Source: Serratia oryzae
GTDB lineage: Bacteria > Pseudomonadota > Gammaproteobacteria > Enterobacterales > Enterobacteriaceae
NCBI RefSeq assembly: GCF_001976145.1
Contig: NZ_MOXD01000004.1
Span: 482-64,481 of the forward strand
Length of the DNA stretch: 64,000 nt
Direction of reading: 5' to 3'
Under the pieces are notes generated by a model. It worked only from the letters and a program-made list of their open reading frames with translations. It was not told the origin of the DNA and searched no databases. This document shows, piece after piece, positions 42,121 through 50,123 of this stretch; the first letter of the stretch is position 1; every line of letters begins with the position of its first letter. The translations under genes and the position numbers were made by a program.

Positions 42121-42648
42121 TCATGACTCAGGATGATGGTCGATAGCCGCGGCCAGATCGCGATACTCTTCACATCCGGTTCCGCACAGTGATTTGATTA
42201 CCGTCAACTGCTGTTTGGCCAGGTCCGGACGGCCTTTGATCATGTAGGCTTCACCCAGATATTCGCGGACTTTCGGGTAGTTCGGATCCAGTGCCACTGA
42301 TTTTAAATAATAGCTGATGCCTTCATCGGTGCGGCCGAGTTTACGGGTGGCATAGCCGCGATAATTCAGCGCTACGGCGGTGTTGGGATCTTGTAGCGTG
42401 TTGAGAACGTCCAATGCTTCCTGATAGCGGCCACTTTTTGCCAGCGCATAAGCGTAGTTAGCCCGGTCGCTGTCGCTGAGCTTGCTGCTCTTTTCTACCG
42501 TGCAGGTTTTGGTTTTACTGTCGTATATTTGGCCTTTCGGGCAGGTTGGCGTGCTCTGGCTATTGTCCCCCATGGCATGGGTAAAACCAGAAAACAACAG
42601 GGTGCTGGCGATGGCAGGTAGCAACAGGTTTTTGATGAAACGGTTCAT
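42121..42648 (-). CDS. Secreted TPR protein of the sigma/anti-sigma operon
   Basis: A 175-residue protein with a signal peptide (MNRFIKNLLLPAIASTLLFSGFTHA). A short Cys loop (TCPKGQIYDSKTKTC, Cys36-Cys49) follows, then two to three tetratricopeptide-like repeats (about 58-150, NYAYALAKSGRYQEALDVLN, NYRGYATRKLGRTDEGISYYLKSVALDPN). A C-terminal Cys pair (LCGTGC) is also present. The four cysteines suggest disulfides in the periplasm. It is the first gene of the operon TPR-sigma-anti-sigma. The sigma frame opens immediately after its stop, so it may be a sensor or main target of the system. Function unknown. Confidence 0.8.
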   Translation of the reverse strand: MNRFIKNLLLPAIASTLLFSGFTHAMGDNSQSTPTCPKGQIYDSKTKTCTVEKSSKLSDSDRANYAYALAKSGRYQEALDVLNTLQDPNTAVALNYRGYATRKLGRTDEGISYYLKSVALDPNYPKVREYLGEAYMIKGRPDLAKQQLTVIKSLCGTGCEEYRDLAAAIDHHPES

Positions 42649-42842
42649 GGTGTGTTCCTCGGTGGGATAAGGCGTTCTGTGTTACGCCATTGAGTAGAGA
42701 ACACTTGTGAACGCCGATTTATTCATTTCTTTTTAGGCAGTTTTCCCAAGACCGCCGATTGCCGTTATAATAGCCGTTTGCGACACTGGCACAGACTGCC
42801 GGTTGTTGAACTCCAGACATTTCAGGTAGCCAGTAATTCAGC

Positions 42843-43853
42843 ATGACGACAGATAATCACGCCTCTCAATACGCCGCCAATCGCTTCTCCATCGCGCCAA
42901 TGCTCGACTGGACCGATCGTCATTGCCGTTACTTTCATCGCCTGTTGAGCAAGGAAACGCTGCTGTACACCGAAATGGTGACCACCGGTGCGATCATCCA
43001 TGGTAAAGGCGACTATCTGGCCTACAGCGAAGAAGAGCATCCGGTGGCGTTACAACTGGGCGGCAGCGATCCGGCGGCACTGGCACACTGTGCCAGGCTG
43101 GCGGAGCAGCGCGGTTATGATGAGATCAACCTCAACGTTGGTTGCCCGTCGGATCGGGTGCAGAACGGGATGTTTGGCGCGTGTCTGATGGGGCAGGCGA
43201 CGCTGGTGGCTGATTGCATTAAGGCGATGCGTGATGCGGTATCCATTCCGGTGACGGTGAAAACCCGTATCGGCATCGACGATCAGGACAGCTATGCCTT
43301 TCTGTGCGACTTTATCGGCACGGTTGCCGGGCGCGGTGAATGCGATATGTTCACCATTCATGCGCGTAAAGCCTGGCTTTCCGGGCTGAGCCCGAAAGAG
43401 AACCGCGAAGTGCCGCCGCTGGATTATCCGCGTGTCTATCAGTTAAAACGCGATTTCCCGCAGTTGACCATCGCGATCAACGGTGGGGTGAAAACGCTGG
43501 AAGAAGCGCAACAGCATTTGCAGCATCTGGATGGCGTGATGATGGGCCGCGAGGCATACCAGAACCCTGGTATTCTGACGCGTGTCGACAGCGAAATCTT
43601 CGGCTCTGCGGCGAAGGTGCTCAGCAGCGTGGAGATTATCGAATCGCTGTATCCGTACATCGAACGTGAGCTGGCCAACGGGACTTATCTTGGCCATATC
43701 ACCCGCCATATTCTGGGCCTGTTCCAGGGCGTACCGGGCGCGCGCCAGTGGCGTCGTCATCTGAGTGAAAACGCCCACAAGCCGGGTGCTGATGCACGGG
43801 TAGTCGAGCAGGCGTTGCAACTGGTGCGTGCACCACGTACCGAAGTGGCATAA
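42843..43853 (+). CDS. dusA: tRNA-dihydrouridine(20/20a) synthase
   Basis: FMN enzyme reducing U20/U20a of tRNA. 336 residues starting [22 protein letters not shown]. The catalytic cysteine is at about 101 in [21 protein letters not shown]. Phosphate-binding [11 protein letters not shown] and [10 protein letters not shown] occur later, and [18 protein letters not shown] near the end is typical of DusA rather than DusB or DusC. It is transcribed divergently from the TPR operon. Confidence 0.97.
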   Translation: MTTDNHASQYAANRFSIAPMLDWTDRHCRYFHRLLSKETLLYTEMVTTGAIIHGKGDYLAYSEEEHPVALQLGGSDPAALAHCARLAEQRGYDEINLNVGCPSDRVQNGMFGACLMGQATLVADCIKAMRDAVSIPVTVKTRIGIDDQDSYAFLCDFIGTVAGRGECDMFTIHARKAWLSGLSPKENREVPPLDYPRVYQLKRDFPQLTIAINGGVKTLEEAQQHLQHLDGVMMGREAYQNPGILTRVDSEIFGSAAKVLSSVEIIESLYPYIERELANGTYLGHITRHILGLFQGVPGARQWRRHLSENAHKPGADARVVEQALQLVRAPRTEVA

Positions 43854-43955
43854 TAATTAAACAATCTGACCAAAAATTGGTTTTTTTGACCAAGAGCGTC
43901 ATAAGCCGTGGCGCTCATTTCACTGTATTTCAATCAGTTAAGTTTCCCGCCAAGT

Positions 43956-43971
43956 TGGCATGCTTTTTGTA
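43956..43971 (+). promoter_or_regulatory. Sigma-54 promoter of pspG
   Basis: TGGCATGCTTTTTGTA matches the sigma-54 pattern TGGCAC-N5-TTGCW, with the GG (-24) and TTGT (-12) elements at correct spacing. E. coli pspG is transcribed by sigma-54 with PspF, supporting this. The start codon is about 165 bases further on because an ERIC element intervenes. Confidence 0.8.
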
Positions 43972-43981
43972 AATAACAACG

Positions 43982-44108
43982 TATACCCTAAATAATTCGA
44001 GTTGCAGGAAGACGGCGACGCAGAGAAGCCCCAGGAGCTTACACCAGTAAGTGACTGGGGTGAGCGAGGAAAGCCAACGCACCTGCAACTTGAAGTATGA
44101 CGGGGATA
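43982..44108. repeat. Complete 127-bp ERIC element in the pspG leader
   Basis: 127 bases with ends TATACCCTAAATAATTCGAG and CTTGAAGTATGACGGGGATA. The canonical core is CCCCAGGAGCTTACACCAGT followed by AAGTGACTGGGGTGAGCG. It lies entirely between the sigma-54 promoter and the pspG start codon. Confidence 0.97.
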
Positions 44109-44136
44109 GACACATTGTTTTGCCAAGGAGCAACCC

Positions 44137-44355
44137 ATGTTAGAACTTTTCTTCATTATCGGTTTTGTGGTCATGCTGCTGGTGACCGGTATTTCCCTGT
44201 TGGGGGTGATCGCTGCGCTGTTCGTAGCTGCGGCCTTTATGCTGCTGGGGGGATTGTTCGCCATGGTGATTAAACTGCTGCCGTGGCTGATTTTGGCGGT
44301 GATCGGCGTATGGATATACCGTTCAATGCAGAAACCACAGATACGCCGTTATTAA
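44137..44355 (+). CDS. pspG: Phage shock protein G
   Basis: A 72-residue inner-membrane protein with two or three hydrophobic segments. MLELFFIIGFVVMLLVTGISLLGVIAAL and MVIKLLPWLILAVIGVW match E. coli PspG (80 residues), which has a longer tail. It is a member of the PspF/sigma-54 phage-shock regulon, which responds to membrane stress. AAGGAG lies eight to thirteen bases before the ATG. An ERIC element occupies most of its leader. Confidence 0.92.
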   Translation: MLELFFIIGFVVMLLVTGISLLGVIAALFVAAAFMLLGGLFAMVIKLLPWLILAVIGVWIYRSMQKPQIRRY

Positions 44356-44463
44356 TTTTTTGCTGATTTATCAGTCAGTCACATTGAAAATCAGGCAACA
44401 GTTTGCTTGCCTAATGCGGCAGAGATCACACCTTGATGTTTTAAAAACGAATGTGGCACGTTA

Positions 44464-44595
44464 AGCATGTTTTTTACTTTTAGGGGCTGTTAGGATGCCT
44501 TCCGCAGTAGTGATGCCGATGATTTCATCACCGCGAGAAACAATAATAGCGTTGCTTAAGCAACCCCCATGTTTCTTGTGGGCTCTGCTCTACCC
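44464..44595 (-). pseudogene. Possible C-terminal coding remnant
   Basis: In the gap between pspG and qor, one minus-strand frame stays open for about 40 codons up to a TAA. It reads NAIIVSRGDEIIGITTAEGI then LTAPKSKKHA. The pattern of beta-strand, GDEIIGI and a helix resembles the end of a small ligand-binding or CBS-like fold. There is no start codon with a Shine-Dalgarno. I cannot name a parent gene; it may be chance. Confidence 0.25.
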
Positions 44596-44615
44596 CTACA
44601 AAACGCAGTAATGAG

Positions 44616-44646
44616 AAAGGGTTCCGCAAGGAACCCTTTTCTTTTG
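44616..44646. terminator. Terminator downstream of qor
   Basis: Stem AAAGGGTTCC / GGAACCCTTT with loop GCAA. The plus side continues TTCTTTT; the minus side, sense for qor, continues CTC. Probably the qor terminator, possibly bidirectional. Confidence 0.75.
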
Positions 44647-44648
44647 GT

Positions 44649-45638
44649 TTAAAGCCCAGGAATCAACAGGCTGGAACCGCTGGTTTTACCGCTTTCCAGC
44701 ACTTGGTGTGCCGTTTGCGCATCCGCCAGCGCGAATTTCTGCTCTTGCTTCACCTCGACCTTGATCGCACCACTGCCGATCAGCGAGAACAGTTCGTTAC
44801 TGGCAAACTGCAATTCCTGGCGGTTGGTGATGTAGCCGTAAAGCGAGGGGCGGGTGACATACAGTGAACCTTTCTGGTTCAACAGCCCCAGATCGACACC
44901 GGTAACCGGGCCGGAAGCGTTACCGAAGCTGACCATCAGCCCACGGCGTTTCAGGCTGTTCAGCGAATCCTGCCAGGTGCTTTTACCCACCGAATCGTAT
45001 ACCACGGCGACTTTCTCACCATTGGTCAGTTCCGCTACCCGCTGGGCGATGTTTTCCCGCCGATAGTTGATGGTTGCCCAGGCACCGGCGCGCTTGGCCA
45101 GCTCGGCTTTTTCATCCGATCCCACGCTGCCGATCAGCTTGGCTCCTAAAGCTTTGGCCCACTGGCAGGCGATCAGCCCAACGCCACCGGCGGCGGCATG
45201 GAACAGGAACACTTCACCGGGCTTGATCTCATAGGTCTGGCGCAGCAGATAATGTACGGTCAGGCCTTTCAGGAAGGCGGCGGCACCTAGCTCAAAGCTC
45301 AGGTTATCCGGCAGGATCGCCAGCTTTTCCAGCGGAACGTTGTGGATTTCGCTGTAGGCCCCGAGCGGAGACTGCGCATACACTACGCGATCGCCCGGCT
45401 TCAGCGCGGTGACGCCAGCCCCGACTTTAATCACCACCCCGGCCGCTTCAGTGCCCAGGCCGCTCGGCAAGCTCGCCGTTGGATACAAACCGCTGCGCAC
45501 GTAAGTATCAATAAAATTGATACCGATAGCTTTGTTCTCAATCTGGACTTCGCCGGCTGCCGGATCGACAGGCGTAAAATCAACATATTGCAGCACTTCC
45601 GGGCCGCCGGTGGCGGAGAATTGGATGCGTTTGGCCAT
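44649..45638 (-). CDS. qor: NADPH quinone oxidoreductase
   Basis: Zinc-free medium-chain dehydrogenase/reductase that reduces quinones with NADPH. 329 residues with MAKRIQFSATGGPEVLQYVDFTP, substrate region NFIDTYVRSGLYP, and the nucleotide-binding AAAGGVGLIACQWAKALGAKLIGSVGS. It closely matches E. coli Qor (327). It is divergent from dnaB, as in E. coli. Confidence 0.96.
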   Translation of the reverse strand: MAKRIQFSATGGPEVLQYVDFTPVDPAAGEVQIENKAIGINFIDTYVRSGLYPTASLPSGLGTEAAGVVIKVGAGVTALKPGDRVVYAQSPLGAYSEIHNVPLEKLAILPDNLSFELGAAAFLKGLTVHYLLRQTYEIKPGEVFLFHAAAGGVGLIACQWAKALGAKLIGSVGSDEKAELAKRAGAWATINYRRENIAQRVAELTNGEKVAVVYDSVGKSTWQDSLNSLKRRGLMVSFGNASGPVTGVDLGLLNQKGSLYVTRPSLYGYITNRQELQFASNELFSLIGSGAIKVEVKQEQKFALADAQTAHQVLESGKTSGSSLLIPGL

Positions 45639-45816
45639 GTTATTACCTCGTCTAGATGTCTGATTCCACCCTACGCTTTCTTGTCTCGGCTATCTAGCCT
45701 GTACGATGCTGATTAATCCTTTTTTGCCATGGTGATGGCGCAAGAATCATGGATAAAAATCACGTATACTCTCGCGTCAGGATCTTCCATTCGCCACCGG
45801 ATAAAGAATACGCTTC

Positions 45817-47229
45817 ATGGCAGGAAAAAAACCAACCAACAAAACATTCGCGAACGAACCCAGAGATCGCCAGATGGAAGGGCTGAAGATGCCACCGCAT
45901 TCGCTGGAGGCAGAACAGTCCGTGTTGGGCGGTTTGATGCTGGATAACGAACGCTGGGACAACGTGGCGGAACGCGTGGTTGCAAACGATTTCTTCAGCC
46001 GTCCGCACCGCCTGATTTTCACCGAGATGCAGCGCCTGCTGGAAATGAGCCGGCCTATCGACCTGATCACCCTGTCTGAATCGCTGGAACAGAAGGGGGA
46101 ACTGGAGTCGGTCGGCGGCTTCGCGTATCTGGCTGAATTATCAAAAAACACGCCAAGTGCCGCCAACATCGGCGCTTATGCTGACATCGTGCGCGAACGT
46201 GCCGTGGTGCGTGAGATGATCTCGGTGGCTAACGAGATCGCCGACGCGGGCTACGATCCACAAGGGCGCAGCAGCGAGGAGCTGCTCGATCTGGCTGAGT
46301 CCCGCGTCTTCCAGATCGCGGAAAACCGCGCCAGCAAAGACGAAGGCCCGAAAGGCATTGAACGCATTCTGGAAGATACCGTCGCCCGTATCGAGCAACT
46401 CTATCAGCGGCCACATGATGGTGTCACCGGGGTGTCCACCGGTTATGGCGATCTGGACAAGAAAACCGCTGGCCTGCAGAAGTCGGATCTGATCATCGTC
46501 GCAGCCCGTCCGTCGATGGGGAAAACCACTTTTGCGATGAACCTGTGTGAAAACGCCGCGATGATGCAGGACAAGCCGGTGCTGATCTTCAGCCTTGAAA
46601 TGCCCGGTAACCAGATCATGATGCGTATGCTGGCTTCGCTGTCGCGTGTGGATCAGACCCGCATCCGTACCGGCCAGCTCGACGACGAAGACTGGGCGCG
46701 AATTTCCAGCACCATGGGGATTTTGCTGGAGAAGCGCAACATGTATATCGATGACTCCTCCGGCCTGACGCCTACCGAAGTGCGCTCCCGCGCGCGCCGT
46801 GTCTTCCGTGAGCATGATGGGCTAAGCCTGATCATGATCGACTACCTGCAGCTGATGCGCGTACCGGCATTGTCTGATAACCGTACGCTGGAAATTGCCG
46901 AAATCTCCCGTTCGCTGAAAGCGCTGGCGAAAGAGCTGCAGGTGCCGGTGGTGGCGCTGTCGCAGTTGAACCGTAGCCTGGAGCAGCGTGCCGATAAACG
47001 CCCGGTTAACTCGGATCTGCGTGAATCCGGCTCTATCGAACAGGATGCCGACCTGATTATGTTTATCTACCGTGATGAGGTTTATCACGAGAACAGCGAT
47101 CTGAAAGGGGTTGCTGAAATTATTCTGGGTAAGCAGCGTAACGGCCCGATTGGCACCGTGCGCCTTACTTTTAACGGTCAGTGGTCGCGTTTTGATAACT
47201 ACGCAGGGCCGCAATACGATGACGAATAA
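45817..47229 (+). CDS. dnaB: Replicative DNA helicase
   Basis: Hexameric 5'-3' helicase of the replisome. 470 residues; E. coli DnaB has 471. The N-terminal collar domain is HSLEAEQSVLGGLMLDNERWD, then a linker helix, then the RecA-like motor with Walker A RPSMGKTT (231-238, Lys236), Walker B LIMIDYLQLM and the arginine-finger region ISRSLKALAKELQVPVVALSQLNR. No intein is present. alr follows 17 bases later. Confidence 0.98.
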   Translation: MAGKKPTNKTFANEPRDRQMEGLKMPPHSLEAEQSVLGGLMLDNERWDNVAERVVANDFFSRPHRLIFTEMQRLLEMSRPIDLITLSESLEQKGELESVGGFAYLAELSKNTPSAANIGAYADIVRERAVVREMISVANEIADAGYDPQGRSSEELLDLAESRVFQIAENRASKDEGPKGIERILEDTVARIEQLYQRPHDGVTGVSTGYGDLDKKTAGLQKSDLIIVAARPSMGKTTFAMNLCENAAMMQDKPVLIFSLEMPGNQIMMRMLASLSRVDQTRIRTGQLDDEDWARISSTMGILLEKRNMYIDDSSGLTPTEVRSRARRVFREHDGLSLIMIDYLQLMRVPALSDNRTLEIAEISRSLKALAKELQVPVVALSQLNRSLEQRADKRPVNSDLRESGSIEQDADLIMFIYRDEVYHENSDLKGVAEIILGKQRNGPIGTVRLTFNGQWSRFDNYAGPQYDDE

Positions 47230-47246
47230 CCAGCTAAGGAATTGCA

Positions 47247-48326
47247 ATGAAAGCGGCAACTGCGGTCATTGATCGCCGCGCTCTGCGCCATAATCTGCAA
47301 CAGGTGCGCCGCCTGGCACCGCAAAGCCGCCTGATTGCCGTGGTGAAAGCCAATGCTTATGGACATGGCCTGCTGGAAACAGCACACACCCTGCAAGATG
47401 CCGACTGCTACGGCGTTGCGCGCATCGGTGAAGCCCTGATGCTGCGTTCCGGCGGCATCGTTAAACCGATCCTGCTGCTGGAAGGCTTCTTCTGTGCCGA
47501 AGATTTACCGGTGCTGGTGGCGAATAACATCGAAACCGCCGTGCACTGCATTGAGCAACTTGAAGCCTTGGAGCAGGCCGAATTGGCGCGCCCGGTGCCG
47601 GTGTGGATGAAGCTGGATACCGGCATGCATCGCTTGGGCGTGCGCCCTGAGCAGGCCGAAGCGTTTTATCAGCGTTTGTGTGCCTGCCGTAATGTGGTGC
47701 AGCCGGTGAATATCATGAGCCACTTCAGCCGTGCGGATGAGCCGCAGGCGGATGCGACACCGAAGCAAATCCGTTGTTTCGAGCACTTTGCCAACGATAA
47801 GCCGGGGCAAAAGTCGATCGCGGCGTCTGGTGGCATCCTGCTGTGGCCTCAAGCCCACCGTGACTGGGTGCGGCCGGGTATCATTCTGTACGGTGCTTCG
47901 CCGATGGATAACTCGCGTGCCGCTGACTTTGGATTTCAGTCGGTGATGACGCTGAAATCCAGCCTGATTGCGGTGCGCGAGCATAAAGCCGGTGAACCGG
48001 TGGGGTACGGCGGTGTCTGGGTGAGCGAACGCGATACCCGGTTGGGCGTGGTCGCCATAGGATACGGCGACGGCTATCCGCGCAGTGCTCCTTCTGGCAC
48101 ACCGGTGTGGCTGAATGGCCGCGAAGTGCCGATCGTTGGCCGCGTATCAATGGATATGATCTCAGTGGATCTGGGGCCGGATGCAACAGATAAAGTGGGT
48201 GACGATGTGGTGTTGTGGGGCAACCCGCTGCCGGTTGAACGGGTCGCCGCCTATAGCGGGATCAGTGCCTATGAGCTGATCACCAAACTGACCCAGCGTG
48301 TCGAGATGGAATATATCGGCGAGTAA
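47247..48326 (+). CDS. alr: Alanine racemase, biosynthetic
   Basis: PLP enzyme making D-alanine for peptidoglycan. 359 residues, the E. coli length. PLP Lys34 lies in [11 protein letters not shown]. The second catalytic residue is the Tyr of [39 protein letters not shown] closes the active site from the other subunit. AAGGA precedes the ATG. It lies 17 bases after dnaB and is probably co-transcribed. Confidence 0.98.
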   Translation: MKAATAVIDRRALRHNLQQVRRLAPQSRLIAVVKANAYGHGLLETAHTLQDADCYGVARIGEALMLRSGGIVKPILLLEGFFCAEDLPVLVANNIETAVHCIEQLEALEQAELARPVPVWMKLDTGMHRLGVRPEQAEAFYQRLCACRNVVQPVNIMSHFSRADEPQADATPKQIRCFEHFANDKPGQKSIAASGGILLWPQAHRDWVRPGIILYGASPMDNSRAADFGFQSVMTLKSSLIAVREHKAGEPVGYGGVWVSERDTRLGVVAIGYGDGYPRSAPSGTPVWLNGREVPIVGRVSMDMISVDLGPDATDKVGDDVVLWGNPLPVERVAAYSGISAYELITKLTQRVEMEYIGE

Positions 48327-48327
48327 G

Positions 48328-48582
48328 GTCCCCTCACCCCAGCCCTCTCCCACAGGGAGAGGGAGCTGATAGCCTCTGCTCTTTTGGTAGTAATCAGATA
48401 ATCTTGGCAACCTAAGATGAGATAGTCGGTGCTCAGGATGAATCCCTAGATTTTCAGTCCGACTCGATCTGTATCCCTTTGCAAATAAGGCTGATTGAAT
48501 GCCGTGATCAGGTAAGTTTCCTGACTGATAGCGCGATCGATCGGTTCCCTCTCCCTGTGGGAGAGGATTAGGGTGAGGGGGC
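48328..48582. repeat. Inverted pair of CCCTCACCC-type repeats
   Basis: CCCCTCACCCCAGCCCTCTC (48330 onward) and its inverted copy ending ATTAGGGTGAGGGGGC (48582) face each other across about 180 bases. Each also carries its own hairpin, CCTCTCCC / GGGAGAGG (the first with loop ACA). They resemble the intergenic repeats often mistranslated as PNPLPQGEG peptides. They lie between the converging alr and pheC-like genes, where they may act as transcription ends. Confidence 0.75.
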
Positions 48583-48592
48583 ATTCGTCAGC

Positions 48593-49360
48593 TTACTTCT
48601 TCACCGCCAGCCACTGATCGATAATCTTCTGATATTCGCCGGTGGCTTTGCTCAAGTGCAGCCACTGATCCACATACAGTTTCCAGCTCATATCATCACG
48701 CGGCAGCATGTAAGCTTTCTCGCCGTACTGCATCGGTTTGTCCGGGTTTACGGCACAGAGTTTCGGGTAGTGTTTCTGCTGATACAGCGCTTCAGAGGCA
48801 TCGGTTATCATCACGTCGGCTTTGCGGTCCACCAACTGCTGGAAAATCCCCATATTATCGTGTGACAGCGTCAGGTTGGCTTTCGGCAGATAGGCACGAA
48901 CGAAAGCTTCGTTGGTGCCGCCAGCGGGTTCGATCACCCGTACTGACGCCTTGTTGATCTGCTCTAGGGTGCGATATTTCTTCACGTCGGTACAGCGTAC
49001 CAAGGGGATTTTGCCGTCGGTATCCAGGCGTTCGGCAAAAAACACCTGTCTTTGGCGCGGTAACGTCACCGAGATACCGCCCATGGCGATGTCACATTTT
49101 CCCGCAACAAAGTCAGGCATCAGGGTTTTCCAACTGGTTTTCACCCACTTCACTTTGGCGTCCAGGCTTTTGGCCAGCGACTCCGCCATGGCGATATCGA
49201 TACCTTCGTAGCTGCCATCTTCTTTCAGGAAGGTATAAGGCTTGTAGTCACCGGTAGTGCAAACGTCGAGCGTTTTTTGCTGTAGTACTTTGTCCAGGTG
49301 CGATTGAGCGCTGGCGCAGCCGGTGGCAACCAGCAAAGCGAAGGGGAAAATTCTCTTCAT
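48593..49360 (-). CDS. pheC: Periplasmic cyclohexadienyl dehydratase (PheC-like)
   Basis: A 255-residue protein from ATG 49360 (AAGGA upstream; ATG 49366 is too close to it). The Sec signal peptide probably ends at CASA-QS. It has the solute-binding-protein fold but matches Pseudomonas PheC, which turns prephenate and arogenate into phenylpyruvate and phenylalanine. Shared segments include TTGDYKPYTF, TSWKTLMPDF, CDIAMGGISVTLPRQRQ, GGTNEAFVRA, ITDASEA, PKLCAV and EKAYMLPRDD. The Asp and Glu of TDASE correspond to the Asp170/Glu173 pair tied to dehydratase activity. A plain amino acid binding protein is the alternative. Divergent from an Lrp-type regulator beside tyrB. Confidence 0.75.
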   Translation of the reverse strand: MKRIFPFALLVATGCASAQSHLDKVLQQKTLDVCTTGDYKPYTFLKEDGSYEGIDIAMAESLAKSLDAKVKWVKTSWKTLMPDFVAGKCDIAMGGISVTLPRQRQVFFAERLDTDGKIPLVRCTDVKKYRTLEQINKASVRVIEPAGGTNEAFVRAYLPKANLTLSHDNMGIFQQLVDRKADVMITDASEALYQQKHYPKLCAVNPDKPMQYGEKAYMLPRDDMSWKLYVDQWLHLSKATGEYQKIIDQWLAVKK

Positions 49361-49568
49361 AAACATCCTTATATTAATGGTTTTATGCGCTATTTAGCCG
49401 TTAGTTGTGGTTGATTTGCGTAATTTACCCGTTCTTTATGCCACTGATGAGCGAAGATGTCAGCTTTGCTGCTGCGTATCTCACAACCCGACAGGGGCGA
49501 TGGTTTCAACGCCAAAAAAACTGATAGGCTGTAACGTCAACATTTCTTAACACAGTTTACAGGTGGTT

Positions 49569-50036
49569 ATGTACAACATTGACGATTTTGATATGAAAAT
49601 CCTGACGCTGTTACAGGCCAATGGCCGTTTGACCAATCAGGAACTGAGCGAGTTGGTCGGGCTTTCGGCCTCCCAATGTTCGCGCCGCCGTATCAGCCTG
49701 GAGCAGGAACAGCTGATCAGAGGGTATCACGCGCGGCTGGCCCCGGAGGCGGTCGGGCTTGGGCTGGTGGGCCTAATTGAGGTGAGCCTGCTAACCCACA
49801 CTCAGGAGCAGATCGACAGCTTTCACCAGATGCTGGAAGACGTTGACGCGATTCTAGACGCGTATAAAACCACCGGTGACGCCGATTATTTATTAAAAGT
49901 GGCGGTGGCAGATTTGCCAGCACTCAGTGACTTCATCAGCCAGACGCTGTCGCGGCATAAAAGCGTGGCGCGGATTAAAACGGCGGTGGTGCTCAATCGC
50001 ATCAAAGAGAACGGCTTACTGCCGTTGGCGAAATAA
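49569..50036 (+). CDS. Lrp/AsnC-family regulator
   Basis: A 155-residue transcription factor. The N-terminal HTH is DDFDMKILTLLQANGRLTNQELSELVGLSASQCSRRRISLEQEQLI. A RAM/AsnC effector-binding domain follows (about 70-150), with TTGDADYLLKVAVADLPALSDFI. ATG 49569 is preferred over GTG 49563. It sits between the divergent pheC-like gene (202 bases away) and tyrB (87 bases downstream). This suggests control of aromatic amino acid metabolism, but the ligand is unknown. It differs from global Lrp, which is longer in its N-terminus and highly conserved. Confidence 0.9.
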   Translation: MYNIDDFDMKILTLLQANGRLTNQELSELVGLSASQCSRRRISLEQEQLIRGYHARLAPEAVGLGLVGLIEVSLLTHTQEQIDSFHQMLEDVDAILDAYKTTGDADYLLKVAVADLPALSDFISQTLSRHKSVARIKTAVVLNRIKENGLLPLAK

Positions 50037-50123
50037 AGCGCTGGCTTCTGAGCGCTGCACTGCAGTTTGCAAGACGAAGAGTATATATTGTAACTCGCCC
50101 CCTAAAACCAGGAGAACCAACCC

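Noticed and set aside
41790-42173. 127-codon minus-strand frame overlapping the sigma gene in another frame, beginning inside the TPR gene
   Set aside because: Considered as a frameshifted sigma N-terminus, but its peptide is arginine- and tryptophan-rich and unlike sigma region 2, whereas the sigma frame itself encodes the missing helix upstream.
48162-48584. Minus-strand open frame with PNPLPQGEG-like peptides
   Set aside because: Its protein is produced by translating the CCCTCACCC repeats and the antisense of alr; such repeats are a known source of false genes.
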